Made by a program: the position numbers and the translations under genes | Notes under the pieces: generated by a model | Databases searched by the model: none | Told to the model about the DNA's origin: nothing | The model's input: only the letters and a program-made list of their open reading frames with translations | In this document: positions 44,087-53,146 of the stretch, piece by piece | How the letters are laid out: each line of letters starts with the position of its first letter | How positions within the stretch are numbered: position 1 is the first letter of the stretch | Assembly: GCF_014237835.1 (NCBI RefSeq) | Contig: NZ_JACJVI010000002.1 | Span: forward strand, 310,001 to 374,000 | Reading direction: 5' to 3' | Source: Rhizobium sp. AQ_MP | Lineage (GTDB): Bacteria; Pseudomonadota; Alphaproteobacteria; Rhizobiales; Rhizobiaceae | DNA length: 64,000 nucleotides

Positions 44087-45274
44087 ATGTCTGCGACGCA
44101 AAGATCCACCGCCCTTCGTTCCACCTCCACTCCAGTCGACCGGAATGAGGCCGCGCCCGTAACTGAGACGGATACCGGGGAGCCCCATCAGACCAAGCAT
44201 GTGGCGAGCGCCAAGCCCAAGCGGCGCAGCCCCGTTCTCCCGGTCATTCTCGCCGCACTGCTGGCGGGCGGTGCCTGGTACGGCTATGAATGGTGGACCG
44301 ATGGCCGTTTCATGGTGTCGACCGAAGACGCCTATATCGAGGGCAGCATCGCGATCATCTCGCCGAAGGTCTCCGGTTACGTCGCCAAGGTGAACGTCAC
44401 CGATAACCAGGCTGTCCATGCCGGCGACCCGCTGGTGACGCTCGACGGCGGCGACTATCAGATCGCCTACGACCAGGCCGTTGCCGGTAAACACAGCTCT
44501 GAACTCGCCATCGGCCGGATCGACGCTCAGATCGTCGGTGGTCAGGCGAGTATGGCCCAGGCCAAGGCGCAGCTTGGTTCGCTGGAAGCAGCGGTGCGCG
44601 GCGCCGAAATCACGGAAAAGCGTGCCCGCGAGCTAGCGGCCAAGAGCGTCGGCACGGCTGCCGATCTCGACAACGCCAAGGTGGCCCTCGACCAGGCTCG
44701 CGCCAATCTCGTGGCCGGCCAGGCGGCGGTCGCTTCAGCCGAGGCCAATCTCTCGATCCTGAAGGCGCAGCGCGAAGAGGCCGTGAATGCCGTGAAGGTG
44801 CAGGATCAGGTTGTTGCCAAGGCCAGGCGGGACCTCGATTTCACCGTGCTCAAGGCTCCCTATGACGGCGTGATCGGCAATCTCTCGGTGCAATCGGGTG
44901 ACCTGGTTTCGGCGGGCAAGCGGCTGGCTGCTCTGGTTCCGACCAACGAGCTTTATATCGAGGCGAATTTCAAGGAGACCCAGATCGCGCATCTGGTGCC
45001 TGGCTCCAAGGTTTCGATCCATGTGGATGCCTATGGTGACGATCCGCTTGAAGGCACAGTGACCTCGATCGCTCCTGCATCGGGTGCAATCTTCTCGATG
45101 CTGCCGGCGGAAAACGCCACCGGCAACTTCACCAAGGTCGTTCAGCGCGTGCCCGTCAGGATCGCGCTGCCCAAGGAAGCGCTTGCCGGCGGACATCTCC
45201 GCGCTGGCCTGAGCGTCATCGTTGACGTCGACACCCGCACGGCCCCCGACGGCCAGGCGCTTGCCGCGAAATAA
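44087..45274 (+). CDS. HlyD-family efflux adaptor (EmrA-like)
   Basis: The 395-residue protein has a basic cytoplasmic N-terminus, one membrane anchor (SPVLPVILAALLAGGAWYGY, about 49-68) and the EmrA-type periplasmic layout: STEDAYIEGSIAIISPKVSG (first lipoyl half, about 82-101), a long coiled coil (about 125-240, rich in A, Q, E, K), LKAPYDGVIGNLSVQSGDLV (second lipoyl half), and the beta-barrel domain VPTNELYIEANFKETQIAHL. It links the DHA2 transporter to an outer-membrane channel that is not encoded here. ATG 44087 follows the operator. Confidence 0.93.
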   Translation: MSATQRSTALRSTSTPVDRNEAAPVTETDTGEPHQTKHVASAKPKRRSPVLPVILAALLAGGAWYGYEWWTDGRFMVSTEDAYIEGSIAIISPKVSGYVAKVNVTDNQAVHAGDPLVTLDGGDYQIAYDQAVAGKHSSELAIGRIDAQIVGGQASMAQAKAQLGSLEAAVRGAEITEKRARELAAKSVGTAADLDNAKVALDQARANLVAGQAAVASAEANLSILKAQREEAVNAVKVQDQVVAKARRDLDFTVLKAPYDGVIGNLSVQSGDLVSAGKRLAALVPTNELYIEANFKETQIAHLVPGSKVSIHVDAYGDDPLEGTVTSIAPASGAIFSMLPAENATGNFTKVVQRVPVRIALPKEALAGGHLRAGLSVIVDVDTRTAPDGQALAAK

Positions 45275-45281
45275 TCTAGAT

Positions 45282-45382
45282 CATTTCCGGTGAAAACGGG
45301 ATCACCTGAAATGCTCTATCTATTTGTTTTTACGCAGTCCGGACGCAAAACCGCTGACGCACTTTTGCTGGACCTGCTCTAA
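45282..45382. repeat. Palindromic intergenic repeat between HlyD and DHA2 genes
   Basis: CATTTCCGGTGA (45282-45293) faces TCACCTGAAATG (45302-45313), an inverted repeat with one mismatch. It is followed by a second imperfect hairpin, GGACGCAAAACC to TTTTGCTGGACC, ending near CTGCTCTA. I recall very similar sequence between genes in many Rhizobium genomes. Here it sits inside what would otherwise be a two-gene operon and may modulate expression of the second gene. Confidence 0.6.
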
Positions 45383-45411
45383 CCGGCTGACGTTATCGAA
45401 AGGGCCGTGTC

Positions 45412-46995
45412 ATGGCCGCAGTCACCTCAACAGCCATCGCGCCCTCGGCTCCGGTCGAGGAGCGCGTGGATCCCCGACGCGTCTTTGCCTTTCTGGCGAT
45501 GGTGTTCGGGATGTTCATGTCAATCCTCGACATTCAGATCGTCTCGGCGTCGCTTGCGGAAATCCAGGCCGGCCTCGGTGCCGGTTCGGATGAAATCGCC
45601 TGGGTGCAGACGTCGTATCTCATTGCCGAAGTCATCATGATCCCGCTTTCGGGTGTGCTGGCGCGCATTCTTTCGACGCGGGTGCTCTTCTCGATCTGTG
45701 CCGCGGGCTTCACGCTCGCCAGTGCGCTTTGTGCGACTGCCACCAATATCGAACAAATGATCGTCTATCGTGCGATCCAGGGCTTTATCGGTGGTGGCAT
45801 GATCCCCTCCGTCTTTGCGGCCGCCTTCACGATCTTCCCGCCCTCCAAGCGCAACATCGTCTCGCCGATGGTGGGGCTTGTCGCGACGCTTGCGCCGACC
45901 ATCGGGCCGACGATCGGCGGCTATATCAGCCACGCCATGTCCTGGCACTGGCTGTTCCTCATCAACGTCGTTCCCGGGGTGCTGGTCGCAGCCGCAGCCT
46001 GGAGCCTGATCGATTTCGACAAGCCCGACCTCAAGCTCCTCAAGAAGTTCGACTGGTGGGGACTGGCCTCCATGGCGGTCTTCCTCGGCACGATGGAATT
46101 CGTGCTGGAGGAGGGCAACAACAAGGACTGGTTCAACGATCACCACATCGTCCTGGGCACGATCGCCATGGTGATCGGCGGGGCTATCTTCTTCTGGCGG
46201 GTGTTCAAGGTCGAACTGCCGGTCGTCGATCTGCGCGCTTTCGGCAATGCCAACTTTGCCTTCGGTTCACTGTTTTCCTTCATCATGGGTGTGGGTCTCT
46301 ACGGTCTCACCTACCTTTACCCGCTCTATCTCGGGCGCATCAGAGGATACGACTCTCTGATGATCGGCGAGACCATGTTCGTGTCCGGTGCTGCGATGTT
46401 CCTGACCGCGCCCGTGGCGGGTGCATTGTCGAACAAGCTCGATCCGCGTGTGATGATGATGATCGGCTTTTCCGGCTTCGCGCTCGGCACCTACATGATG
46501 ACCGGGATCACGGCAGACTGGGACTTCTACGAGCTCCTGGTTCCGCAGATCCTTCGGGGTTGCTCACTGATGATCTGCATGGTGCCGATCAACAACCTGG
46601 CCCTCGGCACGCTGCCGCCGGATCGCATCAAGAATGCGTCCGGCCTGTTCAACCTGACCCGCAACCTCGGTGGTGCCGTCGGGCTCGCCATCATCAACAC
46701 CATGCTGACGCAGCGTTCTGATGATCATTATGCGCGGCTATCCGAGCAGCTTACGTGGGGCAATCGGGCGGCACTTGACTGGCTGGCGAGTGTCGGCGCC
46801 AATTACGACAGTTATGGTCTTGATGGGACCGCGGTCGCGATCAAGAAGCTTGCGGGCGTCGTCACGCAGCAAGCCTGGCTTTTGTCGTTCATGGATGTTT
46901 TCATGGGCCTGACAATCCTGTTTGCCGCTCTGGTCTTCCTCGCCATGCTGCTGAAGAAGCCGCAAGGTGCCGCGCCCGCCGGATCAGGCCACTAA
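45412..46995 (+). CDS. DHA2-family MFS drug exporter (EmrB/QacA type)
   Basis: The 527-residue protein has 14 predicted helices. Motif D1 LDIQIVSASLAEIQAGLGAG near residue 40, WVQTSYLIAEVIMIPLSGVL, and motif C TLAPTIGPTIGGYISHAMSW (about residue 160) identify an antiporter of the DHA2 group. It works with the HlyD-type adaptor encoded upstream to expel hydrophobic drugs across both membranes. A large last periplasmic loop (DDHYARLSEQLTWGNRAALD) is usual for EmrB. A hairpin terminator follows the stop immediately. Confidence 0.93.
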   Translation: MAAVTSTAIAPSAPVEERVDPRRVFAFLAMVFGMFMSILDIQIVSASLAEIQAGLGAGSDEIAWVQTSYLIAEVIMIPLSGVLARILSTRVLFSICAAGFTLASALCATATNIEQMIVYRAIQGFIGGGMIPSVFAAAFTIFPPSKRNIVSPMVGLVATLAPTIGPTIGGYISHAMSWHWLFLINVVPGVLVAAAAWSLIDFDKPDLKLLKKFDWWGLASMAVFLGTMEFVLEEGNNKDWFNDHHIVLGTIAMVIGGAIFFWRVFKVELPVVDLRAFGNANFAFGSLFSFIMGVGLYGLTYLYPLYLGRIRGYDSLMIGETMFVSGAAMFLTAPVAGALSNKLDPRVMMMIGFSGFALGTYMMTGITADWDFYELLVPQILRGCSLMICMVPINNLALGTLPPDRIKNASGLFNLTRNLGGAVGLAIINTMLTQRSDDHYARLSEQLTWGNRAALDWLASVGANYDSYGLDGTAVAIKKLAGVVTQQAWLLSFMDVFMGLTILFAALVFLAMLLKKPQGAAPAGSGH

Positions 46996-47025
46996 GCCCG
47001 CCATGCCTGCAGCAGCATGCGGGCT
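46995..47025 (+). terminator. Hairpin terminator after the DHA2 gene
   Basis: AGCCCGCCATGC (46995-47006) pairs with GCATGCGGGCT (47015-47025) with one bulged C and an 8-base loop. It overlaps the last base of the stop codon and separates the efflux genes from the xylose genes. No T-run follows. Confidence 0.6.
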
Positions 47026-47096
47026 CAGGCTCTTCCAAGATATCGGCCCTCTCCAAGTCGCCCCGTGACAGGGCGGCCCTGTTGTTCGACAACAAA

Positions 47097-47132
47097 GAGG
47101 TACGTACATCAGATTTCTGATTTACGTACCTC
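47097..47132 (+). promoter_or_regulatory. 36-base LacI-type palindrome upstream of the xylose-gene regulator
   Basis: Outer arms GAGGTACGTA (47097-47106) and TACGTACCTC (47123-47132) are perfect; inner arms ATCAGA and TCTGAT are also perfect, with a single C/T mismatch and TT at the centre. It lies 35 bases before the regulator ATG and probably overlaps its promoter, so the LacI protein may control itself and the xylBA genes downstream. Confidence 0.7.
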
Positions 47133-47166
47133 AAACTCTGGTGTAGGACAGGCGCCGGAGGAGAGA

Positions 47167-48192
47167 ATGAAGCCGACCGTCCATGACATCGCGAGCCGTG
47201 CAGGCGTCAGCCTTGCCACCGTAGACCGGGTTTTGAACCGGCGGCCGGGGGTCAGTGCGCGCACCCGCCAGAAAGTCGACCAGGCTGTCAGCGAGCTTGG
47301 TTTCGTGCGGGATGTGGCCGCCGCCAATCTCGCCAAGGGGCGCGTCTATCCACTGACCTTCATCATTCCCTCGAACGACAATTCCTTCATGCGGGGCTTG
47401 AGGCTCGCTCTCGAAGAGGCGAGCGCCCGTGCCGGCGTGGAGCGCATTGCGATCCGGCTCGTCGATGTGCCGGCTTTCGATGCAGCAGCCCTGGCCGCGG
47501 CTTTGAAAGATGCTGCTACGGAAGAACCGGCCGGCATCGCCTTTGTGGCCGTTGATGCCCCTGACGTGACCGAGGTGGCGGCGGAGATTTCACGGAGCGG
47601 CATTCCGCTCGTGACGCTCGTGTCCGATCTGCCCGGAGCGGCACGCGACCATTATGCCGGGATCGACAATGCGGCGGCAGGGCGGACGGCCGCAAGCCTG
47701 CTTGGACGTTTCGCCGGTGGGCGTGCCGGCAAGGTAGCGGTGCTTGCCGGCTCCATGCTGGTGCGCGACCATCGCGAGCGTTGCGATGCGTTTACAGCGG
47801 TCATGGCCGCAGATTTTCCCTCTCTCGGCTTGCTGCCGGTGCTCGAGGGACGCGATGACCCGGATGTCGTCGAACGACTGGTCGCTGATCTCTTTGCGAG
47901 CCGCAACGACATCGTTGCGCTTTACAGCCTCGGTGCCGGCAACCGCGGTCTCGTGAAGGCATTGCAGCGGCTGGCGCCTGCAGATCGACCTGTGGTCGTC
48001 GCCCACGAGCTGACGGAAACCACGCGCGGGGCGCTACAGGCCGGGCTGATCGACGCCGTGCTCAATCAGGATGCTGGGCACGAGGTGCGCAGCGCAATTC
48101 GCGTCTTGAAGGCCAAGGCCGACGGGCTGCCGGTCGTGGCGGCGCAGGAACGCATTCGTATCGACATATTCTTGAAGGACAATCTGCCCTGA
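47167..48192 (+). CDS. LacI-family regulator, likely of the xylose genes
   Basis: The 341-residue protein has the LacI headpiece (TVHDIASRAGVSLATVDRVLNRRPGVSARTRQ, split as helix 2 and hinge; residues 4-35) and a sugar-binding domain (YPLTFIIPSNDNSFMRGLRL, then DAPDVTEVAAEISRSGIPLV and HYAGIDNAAAGRTAASLLGR). It ends before xylB by 23 bases and shares its direction, so the three genes are one transcription unit with the palindrome in front. ATG 47167 has GGAGGAGAG upstream. The effector is likely xylose or a related sugar by context only. Confidence 0.88.
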   Translation: MKPTVHDIASRAGVSLATVDRVLNRRPGVSARTRQKVDQAVSELGFVRDVAAANLAKGRVYPLTFIIPSNDNSFMRGLRLALEEASARAGVERIAIRLVDVPAFDAAALAAALKDAATEEPAGIAFVAVDAPDVTEVAAEISRSGIPLVTLVSDLPGAARDHYAGIDNAAAGRTAASLLGRFAGGRAGKVAVLAGSMLVRDHRERCDAFTAVMAADFPSLGLLPVLEGRDDPDVVERLVADLFASRNDIVALYSLGAGNRGLVKALQRLAPADRPVVVAHELTETTRGALQAGLIDAVLNQDAGHEVRSAIRVLKAKADGLPVVAAQERIRIDIFLKDNLP

Positions 48193-48215
48193 AGGCAGAG
48201 GAGTGGAGGACACCC

Positions 48216-49664
48216 ATGTATCTAGGATTGGATCTCGGCACGTCGAGTGTGAAGGCCATGCTGATCGACGGCGACCAGAAGGTGGTCGGCGTCGGTCATG
48301 CGGCCTTGACCGTGCAGCGGCCGCATCCCGGCTGGTCGGAGCAGGCGCCGGGCGACTGGCTGAGGGCGACAGAAGAGGCGGTCGCGGCGCTGAAGGCCTC
48401 GCATCCGGAGGAACTCGCTGCGGTCAAGGGCATCGGTCTTTCGGGCCATATGCATGGCGCGACGCTGATCGACGCCAAGGACCGGGTACTGCGGCCGTGC
48501 ATTCTCTGGAACGATACGCGCAGCCATGCAGAAGCTGCCGCGCTGGATGCGGATCCGCGCTTCCGGGCGCTGACCGGCAATATCGTCTTCCCGGGCTTCA
48601 CCGCGCCGAAACTTGCCTGGGTCAAGAACAACGAACCGGATACCTTTGCGAAGGTCGCCAAGGTGCTGCTGCCGAAGGACTTTCTGCGGCTCTGGCTGAC
48701 GGGTGAATATCTTTCTGACATGTCGGATTCGGCCGGCACCAGCTGGCTCGACACGGGCAAACGCGCCTGGTCGAGCGAGTTGCTGGAGGTTACGGGCCTG
48801 ACCGTCGAGCAGATGCCTGGCCTGGTTGAAGGTACGGATGGCGCCGGCACGCTGCGGGCCGAGCTTGCGGAGAAGTGGGGTCTTGGATCCAACGTCGTGG
48901 TCGCCGGTGGGGCAGGGGACAATGCAGCCTCGGCCTGTGGCATGGGCAGCGTCGCGGAAGGCCAGGCCTTCGTCTCGCTCGGAACGTCGGGCGTGCTGTT
49001 CGCGGCGAACGCCTCCTATCTGCCGAAGCCGGAAAGTGCTGTGCATGCCTTCTGCCATGCGCTGCCGAAGACCTGGCACCAGATGGGCGTCATCCTCTCG
49101 GCAACTGACGCGCTCAACTGGCATTCTACCGTGACCGGCAAATCCGCAGGCGAACTGACCGGTGAGCTCGGCGATGGGCTGAAGGCACCGACCGGAGTGA
49201 CCTTCCTGCCTTACCTCTCCGGCGAACGCACGCCGCACAACGACGCGAAGATCCGCGGTGCCTTTATCGGGCTCGGCCATGAGAGCGATCGTGCCGTGCT
49301 GACTCAGGCCGTTTTGGAGGGCGTTACCTTCGCCATTCGTGACAGCCTCGAGGCGCTCAAATCCGCCGGTACCAAGATCGACCGCGTGACGGCGATCGGT
49401 GGTGGTTCGCGCTCGCGCTACTGGCTGTCTTCGATTGCGACGGCGCTCGACATCCCGGTCGACATTCCCGCCGACGGCGATTTCGGCGCGGCCTTCGGGG
49501 CCGCCCGCCTGGGTCTGATCGCAGCGACCGGGGCGGATCCGCTTTCTGTCTGCACGGCGCCTCAGACGGCGGAGACGGTGGAGCCGGTCGGTGCGCTGAC
49601 CTCGGTCTATGAGGCGGCTTACGGACGTTATCGGGCGCTTTATCCGGCGATCCGAGGGATTTGA
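48216..49664 (+). CDS. xylB: Xylulokinase
   Basis: The 482-residue FGGY kinase opens MYLGLDLGTSSVKAMLIDGD (phosphate 1) and has GLSGHMHGATLIDAKDRVLR with the substrate contacts (MHG, about residue 77), WNDTRS, the catalytic Asp in CGMGSV-preceding GGAGDNAASACGMG (about 230), and the ATP-binding IGGGSRSRYWLSSIATALDI (about 390). It phosphorylates D-xylulose to xylulose 5-phosphate. It precedes xylA, giving the isomerase-kinase pathway into the pentose-phosphate cycle. GGAGG lies eight bases before ATG. Confidence 0.95.
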   Translation: MYLGLDLGTSSVKAMLIDGDQKVVGVGHAALTVQRPHPGWSEQAPGDWLRATEEAVAALKASHPEELAAVKGIGLSGHMHGATLIDAKDRVLRPCILWNDTRSHAEAAALDADPRFRALTGNIVFPGFTAPKLAWVKNNEPDTFAKVAKVLLPKDFLRLWLTGEYLSDMSDSAGTSWLDTGKRAWSSELLEVTGLTVEQMPGLVEGTDGAGTLRAELAEKWGLGSNVVVAGGAGDNAASACGMGSVAEGQAFVSLGTSGVLFAANASYLPKPESAVHAFCHALPKTWHQMGVILSATDALNWHSTVTGKSAGELTGELGDGLKAPTGVTFLPYLSGERTPHNDAKIRGAFIGLGHESDRAVLTQAVLEGVTFAIRDSLEALKSAGTKIDRVTAIGGGSRSRYWLSSIATALDIPVDIPADGDFGAAFGAARLGLIAATGADPLSVCTAPQTAETVEPVGALTSVYEAAYGRYRALYPAIRGI

Positions 49665-49671
49665 AAGATTT

Positions 49672-49783
49672 GCCCCTCACCCTGACCCTCTCCCCGCAGG
49701 CGGGGAGAGGGGACGGTAACGGTGGCGGCGCATGTCCTTCTCCCCGTTGACGGGGAGAAGGTGCCGGCAGGCGGATGAGGGGC
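49672..49783. repeat. RIME-like mosaic repeat, copy C (inverted relative to A and B)
   Basis: It begins GCCCCTCACCCTGACCCTCT and ends GGATGAGGGGC, with hairpins CCTCTCCCCGC/GCGGGGAGAGG and CTTCTCCCCGTTG/GACGGGGAGAAG. The orientation is opposite to copies A and B. It lies between xylB and xylA. Confidence 0.75.
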
Positions 49784-49795
49784 TGCGAAGCCATC

Positions 49796-49848
49796 ACCCC
49801 ACCCCGGACCTGAGGGTCCGACCCTCCCCCTCAAGGGGAGGGTGGTCA
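49796..49848. repeat. Short palindromic intergenic repeat before xylA
   Basis: CACCCCACCCCGGACCTGAGGGTCCG is followed by ACCCTCCCCCTCAAGGGGAGGGT, giving two adjacent hairpins (GGACC/GGTCC and ACCCTCCCC/GGGGAGGGT). A similar unit follows copy D at 60236-60284, so the RIME-like element and this one tend to travel together. Confidence 0.65.
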
Positions 49849-49871
49849 CAACACACTAAGGAGGACTACCC

Positions 49872-51182
49872 ATGAGCACAGGTTTCTTCGGCAATATCCA
49901 GAAGATCAAATATGAAGGTCCAGACAGTACCAATCCGCTGACCTTCCGCCACTACAATCCGGACGAAGTCGTTCTCGGCAAGCGCATGGAAGACCATCTG
50001 CGCTTTGCGATTGCCTATTGGCACACCTTCGTCTGGCCGGGCACCGACCCGTTCGGCGGCAATACCTTCGAGCGTCCCTGGTTCAAGGACACGATGGACG
50101 CGGCGAAGCTGAAGGCCGATGTCGCCTTCGAATTCTTCCAGCTGCTGGGCACGCCCTACTACTGCTTCCACGACGCCGACGTTCGCCCTGAGGGCAACAG
50201 CTTCGCCGAGAACACCAAGAACCTGAACGAGATCGTCGACTACTTCGCCAAGAAGCAGGAAGAGACCGGCGTGAAGCTGCTCTGGGGCACGGCGAACATG
50301 TTCTCGCATCGTCGCTACATGTCGGGCGCTGCCACCAATCCGGATCCGGATGTTTTCGCGTTTGCAGCGGCGACGGTGAAGACCTGCATGGACGCGACCC
50401 AACGTCTGGGTGGCGAGAACTACGTTCTCTGGGGCGGCCGTGAGGGCTATGAGACCCTGCTCAACACGGATCTCAAGAAGGAACTGGACCAGATGGGCCG
50501 CTTCCTCAACCTCGTCGTCGAGTACAAGCACAAGATCGGCTTCAAGGGCGCCATCCTGATCGAGCCGAAGCCGCAGGAACCTTCGAAGCACCAGTACGAC
50601 TACGACGTGGCAACCGTCTACGGCTTCCTCAAGGCTTATGGCCTTGAGAAGGAAGTAAAGGTCAATATCGAGCAGGGCCATGCGATCCTCGCCGGCCACT
50701 CCTTCGAGCACGAGCTGGCGCTGGCCAATGCGCTCGGGATCTTCGGCTCGATCGACATGAACCGCAACGACTACCAGTCCGGCTGGGATACCGACCAGTT
50801 CCCGAACAATGTGCCGGAAATGGCGCTCGCCTATTATCAGGTCCTGTCCGGCGGCGGCTTCACCACCGGTGGCACGAACTTCGACGCCAAGCTGCGCCGC
50901 CAGTCGCTCGACGCCGAAGACCTGCTGATCGGCCATATCGGCGGCATGGACTGCTGCGCCCGTGGTCTGAAGGCCGCCGCGAAGATGATCGAGGACAAGG
51001 CCCTGTCTGGCCCGCTCAGCGCGCGTTATGCCGGTTGGGACAAGCCGGAGAACCAGAAGATGCTGCGCGGCGAGGAAAGCCTTGACGCCATCGCCGCCCG
51101 CGTCGAAGCCCAGAATGTCAATCCGAAGCCGGTATCCGGCAAGCAGGAACTGCTGGAGAACGTGGTCAACCGCTACGTTTGA
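49872..51182 (+). CDS. xylA: Xylose isomerase
   Basis: The 436-residue group II isomerase has the catalytic His region [19 protein letters not shown] (about 98-116), [16 protein letters not shown], the metal ligands in [18 protein letters not shown] (Glu, about 232; about 229-246), [18 protein letters not shown] and [20 protein letters not shown] (about 291-310). It converts D-xylose to D-xylulose for the adjacent XylB. AAGGAGG lies nine bases before ATG. No xylose-specific transporter follows directly; the sugar importer at 53-57 kb is a candidate. Confidence 0.97.
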   Translation: MSTGFFGNIQKIKYEGPDSTNPLTFRHYNPDEVVLGKRMEDHLRFAIAYWHTFVWPGTDPFGGNTFERPWFKDTMDAAKLKADVAFEFFQLLGTPYYCFHDADVRPEGNSFAENTKNLNEIVDYFAKKQEETGVKLLWGTANMFSHRRYMSGAATNPDPDVFAFAAATVKTCMDATQRLGGENYVLWGGREGYETLLNTDLKKELDQMGRFLNLVVEYKHKIGFKGAILIEPKPQEPSKHQYDYDVATVYGFLKAYGLEKEVKVNIEQGHAILAGHSFEHELALANALGIFGSIDMNRNDYQSGWDTDQFPNNVPEMALAYYQVLSGGGFTTGGTNFDAKLRRQSLDAEDLLIGHIGGMDCCARGLKAAAKMIEDKALSGPLSARYAGWDKPENQKMLRGEESLDAIAARVEAQNVNPKPVSGKQELLENVVNRYV

Positions 51183-51252
51183 TTTCGACGCTTTGAGTGC
51201 GTTCGGAGGCCGGGGCGCGAAAGCGTCCCGGCCTTTCGCGTTCCTGAACCGT

Positions 51253-51399
51253 CGTCATCCTCGGGCTCGTCCCGAGGATCTACCGAGGGTGTCTGCGGTT
51301 TGGGCGTTTCAGGAATGGCGTGCGGGTGCAGCGGTCGCCCGAAGACTCGAGTTTCCGGGAGGCGGCAGCAGATCATAGGGACAAGGCCGAGGATGACGG
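51253..51399. repeat. Palindromic repeat between xylA and the Gre-factor gene
   Basis: GTCATCCTCGGGC at 51254 onward forms a local hairpin with CCCGAGGAT, and its reverse complement GGCCGAGGATGAC recurs at 51385-51397, so the element is palindromic at two scales. It is the common GTCATCCTCGGGCTT-type repeat of rhizobial and related genomes and may provide the shared transcription end of the convergent genes. Confidence 0.6.
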
Positions 51400-51425
51400 T
51401 GGTGGTGTGCGTCGCCCGGTGTCTC

Positions 51426-51908
51426 TTACGCGATGGCGGTAATCTCCAGCTCCTGCTCGCCAACCGTCACCACATCGCCCACGGCCTTGCCCATTAGGCG
51501 GCTTGCGACGGGCGAAACGAACGAAATCGAGCCGGTCTTCGGGTCGGCCTCGTCTTCGCCGACGATGCGGTAGGTCTGCACGCGGCCGTCATCGCGTTCG
51601 AAGGTGACCTTACTGCCGAAGGCGACGACAGCGTTGGTTTCGGGCTCCGGAATGACCTGCGCGGTGCGCAGACGTTCCGTCAGGTATTTGAGGTCACGAT
51701 ACGGGACCGCCGACTGGCGGCGGCGTTCGTTGATGTCCTCGATCGCCTGCGCTGCCAGATAGGCGGCACGCGCTTCTTCCGCCTCGGCTTCGAGACGTTT
51801 CAATCCTTCTGAGGTCACGAGGTTCGGATGCGGCGAAATCGGTCTGTCCGGCAGATGGGTTTCCGCTGCGGTTTCCGAACTCTCTTCCTTGGTGAAGGCG
51901 ACACTCAT
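51426..51908 (-). CDS. GreA/GreB-type transcription factor
   Basis: The 160-residue protein has an N-terminal coiled coil (LVTSEGLKRLEAEAEEARAA, then INERRRQSAVPYRDLKYLTE) and a C-terminal GreA/GreB FKBP-like domain (AVVAFGSKVTFERDDGRVQT, VSPVASRLMGKAVGDVV). The tip of the coil lacks the usual acidic pair of GreA (here QAIEDINE), and a disordered leader of ~30 residues precedes it, so it could be a Gre-like factor such as a Rnk/Gfh1-type competitor rather than a cleavage factor. Single gene between repeats and a LacI gene. Confidence 0.8.
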   Translation of the reverse strand: MSVAFTKEESSETAAETHLPDRPISPHPNLVTSEGLKRLEAEAEEARAAYLAAQAIEDINERRRQSAVPYRDLKYLTERLRTAQVIPEPETNAVVAFGSKVTFERDDGRVQTYRIVGEDEADPKTGSISFVSPVASRLMGKAVGDVVTVGEQELEITAIA

Positions 51909-52025
51909 TGGGGCATTCCGATTGATGGGGCAGGGTGGGCGGGCATCTGCCAATATAGAGGGAACTCGGTCAACGGCCCAGATCGGATATGGGTCCATCG
52001 GGCCTATCTCGCCGCTTGGGCAGGT

Positions 52026-53045
52026 CTACCGCCTCGCCGGCCCGGTCACCGATCCCCGCACGATCAGGTCCGGCATTAGCAGGATTTCCTGGCGTTCGGT
52101 TGGGCGGTCGGAGAGGGACTTGATCAGCAGCGACATGGCCTGGCGGCCGATGGCCGTGCGGGGCTGGCGGATGGTGGTGAGTGCGGGGTTCACGTATGTT
52201 GCCTGCGGCACATCATCGAAGCCGATGACCGAGAAGTCGTGCGGCAGGTCGTAGCCGCGGGCAGTGAGGCCGTTGATGACGCCGACGGCGGTGGCATCGT
52301 TGACGCACATGAAGGCTGTGGGCAATTGGTCGCGCATGAAGAGCTGTTCGACCGCAAGGCGGCCGCTTTCGATCGTGCCTTCGCCTTCCAGGGTAAAGCG
52401 CTGCTGCGGCGGGATGCGGGCTGCATCCAAGGCGATGTCGAACCCCTGGCGGCGGCGCTGGTGGCCAAGCCGCGTCTTGCTGTCGCCGATGAAGGCGATG
52501 GAACGGTGGCCGGAGGACAAAAGATGCTCCGCGGCCTTCCTGGCACCGGCCACGTCGTCGACGCCGACATAGGAGATCTTCGAGCCGAAGACCGGTTCGA
52601 AGACCGCGACCGATGGCGGAAGGCGCTGGCCGACGACCTGATGGCCGAAGGGTTCGTGGCCGGTGAAGAGCACGAGGCCCGTCGCCTGACCGGAGCTCAG
52701 GAATTTCAGATATTCGAGCCCGCGCTCCGGGTCATTCTGGGTATGCCCTATCAGGACGCCGTAGCCATGGGCGCGGGCTTCGTTTTCCAGTCCAATCAGC
52801 GTCGATGAGAAGTTCGGGTCGCCGATATCGGGCGCCAGGATCAGGATCATGTTCGACCGGCCCATGCGAAGCGATCGGGCCATGGCATTGGTCGTGTAGC
52901 CGGTGATTGCGATCGCCTGATTGACGCGCTGGCGGGTCGATTTCGCCACCTTGTCAGGGGTGTGGATCGCGCGGCTCACCGTCGCGATCGATACTTCCGC
53001 GATGCGCGCCACGTCCTCGATCGTCGCTGGTGCAGTGTCCGGCAC
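52026..53045 (-). CDS. LacI-family repressor of the adjacent sugar ABC operon
   Basis: The 339-residue protein has the LacI headpiece (TIEDVARIAEVSIATVSRAI, VAKSTRQRVNQAIAITGY, with hinge helix AMARSLRMG) and a periplasmic-binding-like domain (MILILAPDIGDPNFSSTLIG, SYVGVDDVAGARKAAEHLLS, FSVIGFDDVPQATYVNPALT). It is divergent from a sugar ABC importer, and a double palindrome lies in the 176-base gap. Auto-control and control of the importer are likely. The sugar cannot be inferred. Confidence 0.92.
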   Translation of the reverse strand: MPDTAPATIEDVARIAEVSIATVSRAIHTPDKVAKSTRQRVNQAIAITGYTTNAMARSLRMGRSNMILILAPDIGDPNFSSTLIGLENEARAHGYGVLIGHTQNDPERGLEYLKFLSSGQATGLVLFTGHEPFGHQVVGQRLPPSVAVFEPVFGSKISYVGVDDVAGARKAAEHLLSSGHRSIAFIGDSKTRLGHQRRRQGFDIALDAARIPPQQRFTLEGEGTIESGRLAVEQLFMRDQLPTAFMCVNDATAVGVINGLTARGYDLPHDFSVIGFDDVPQATYVNPALTTIRQPRTAIGRQAMSLLIKSLSDRPTERQEILLMPDLIVRGSVTGPARR

Positions 53046-53146
53046 GCGCCCCTATCCCCTATCCGTCTGGAATCGTTGGAGACCTTACATTCCCTGCCGC
53101 GGCTGCGAAAGCGGAGAGGGAACAAAAACTCTCCGTGATGCGATGA

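Noticed and set aside
52026..53045. Assigning the second LacI gene and its ABC importer to ribose, xylose or fructose
   Set aside because: Family motifs give only the CUT2 class; no residue visible by eye sets the sugar, so no specific name was given.
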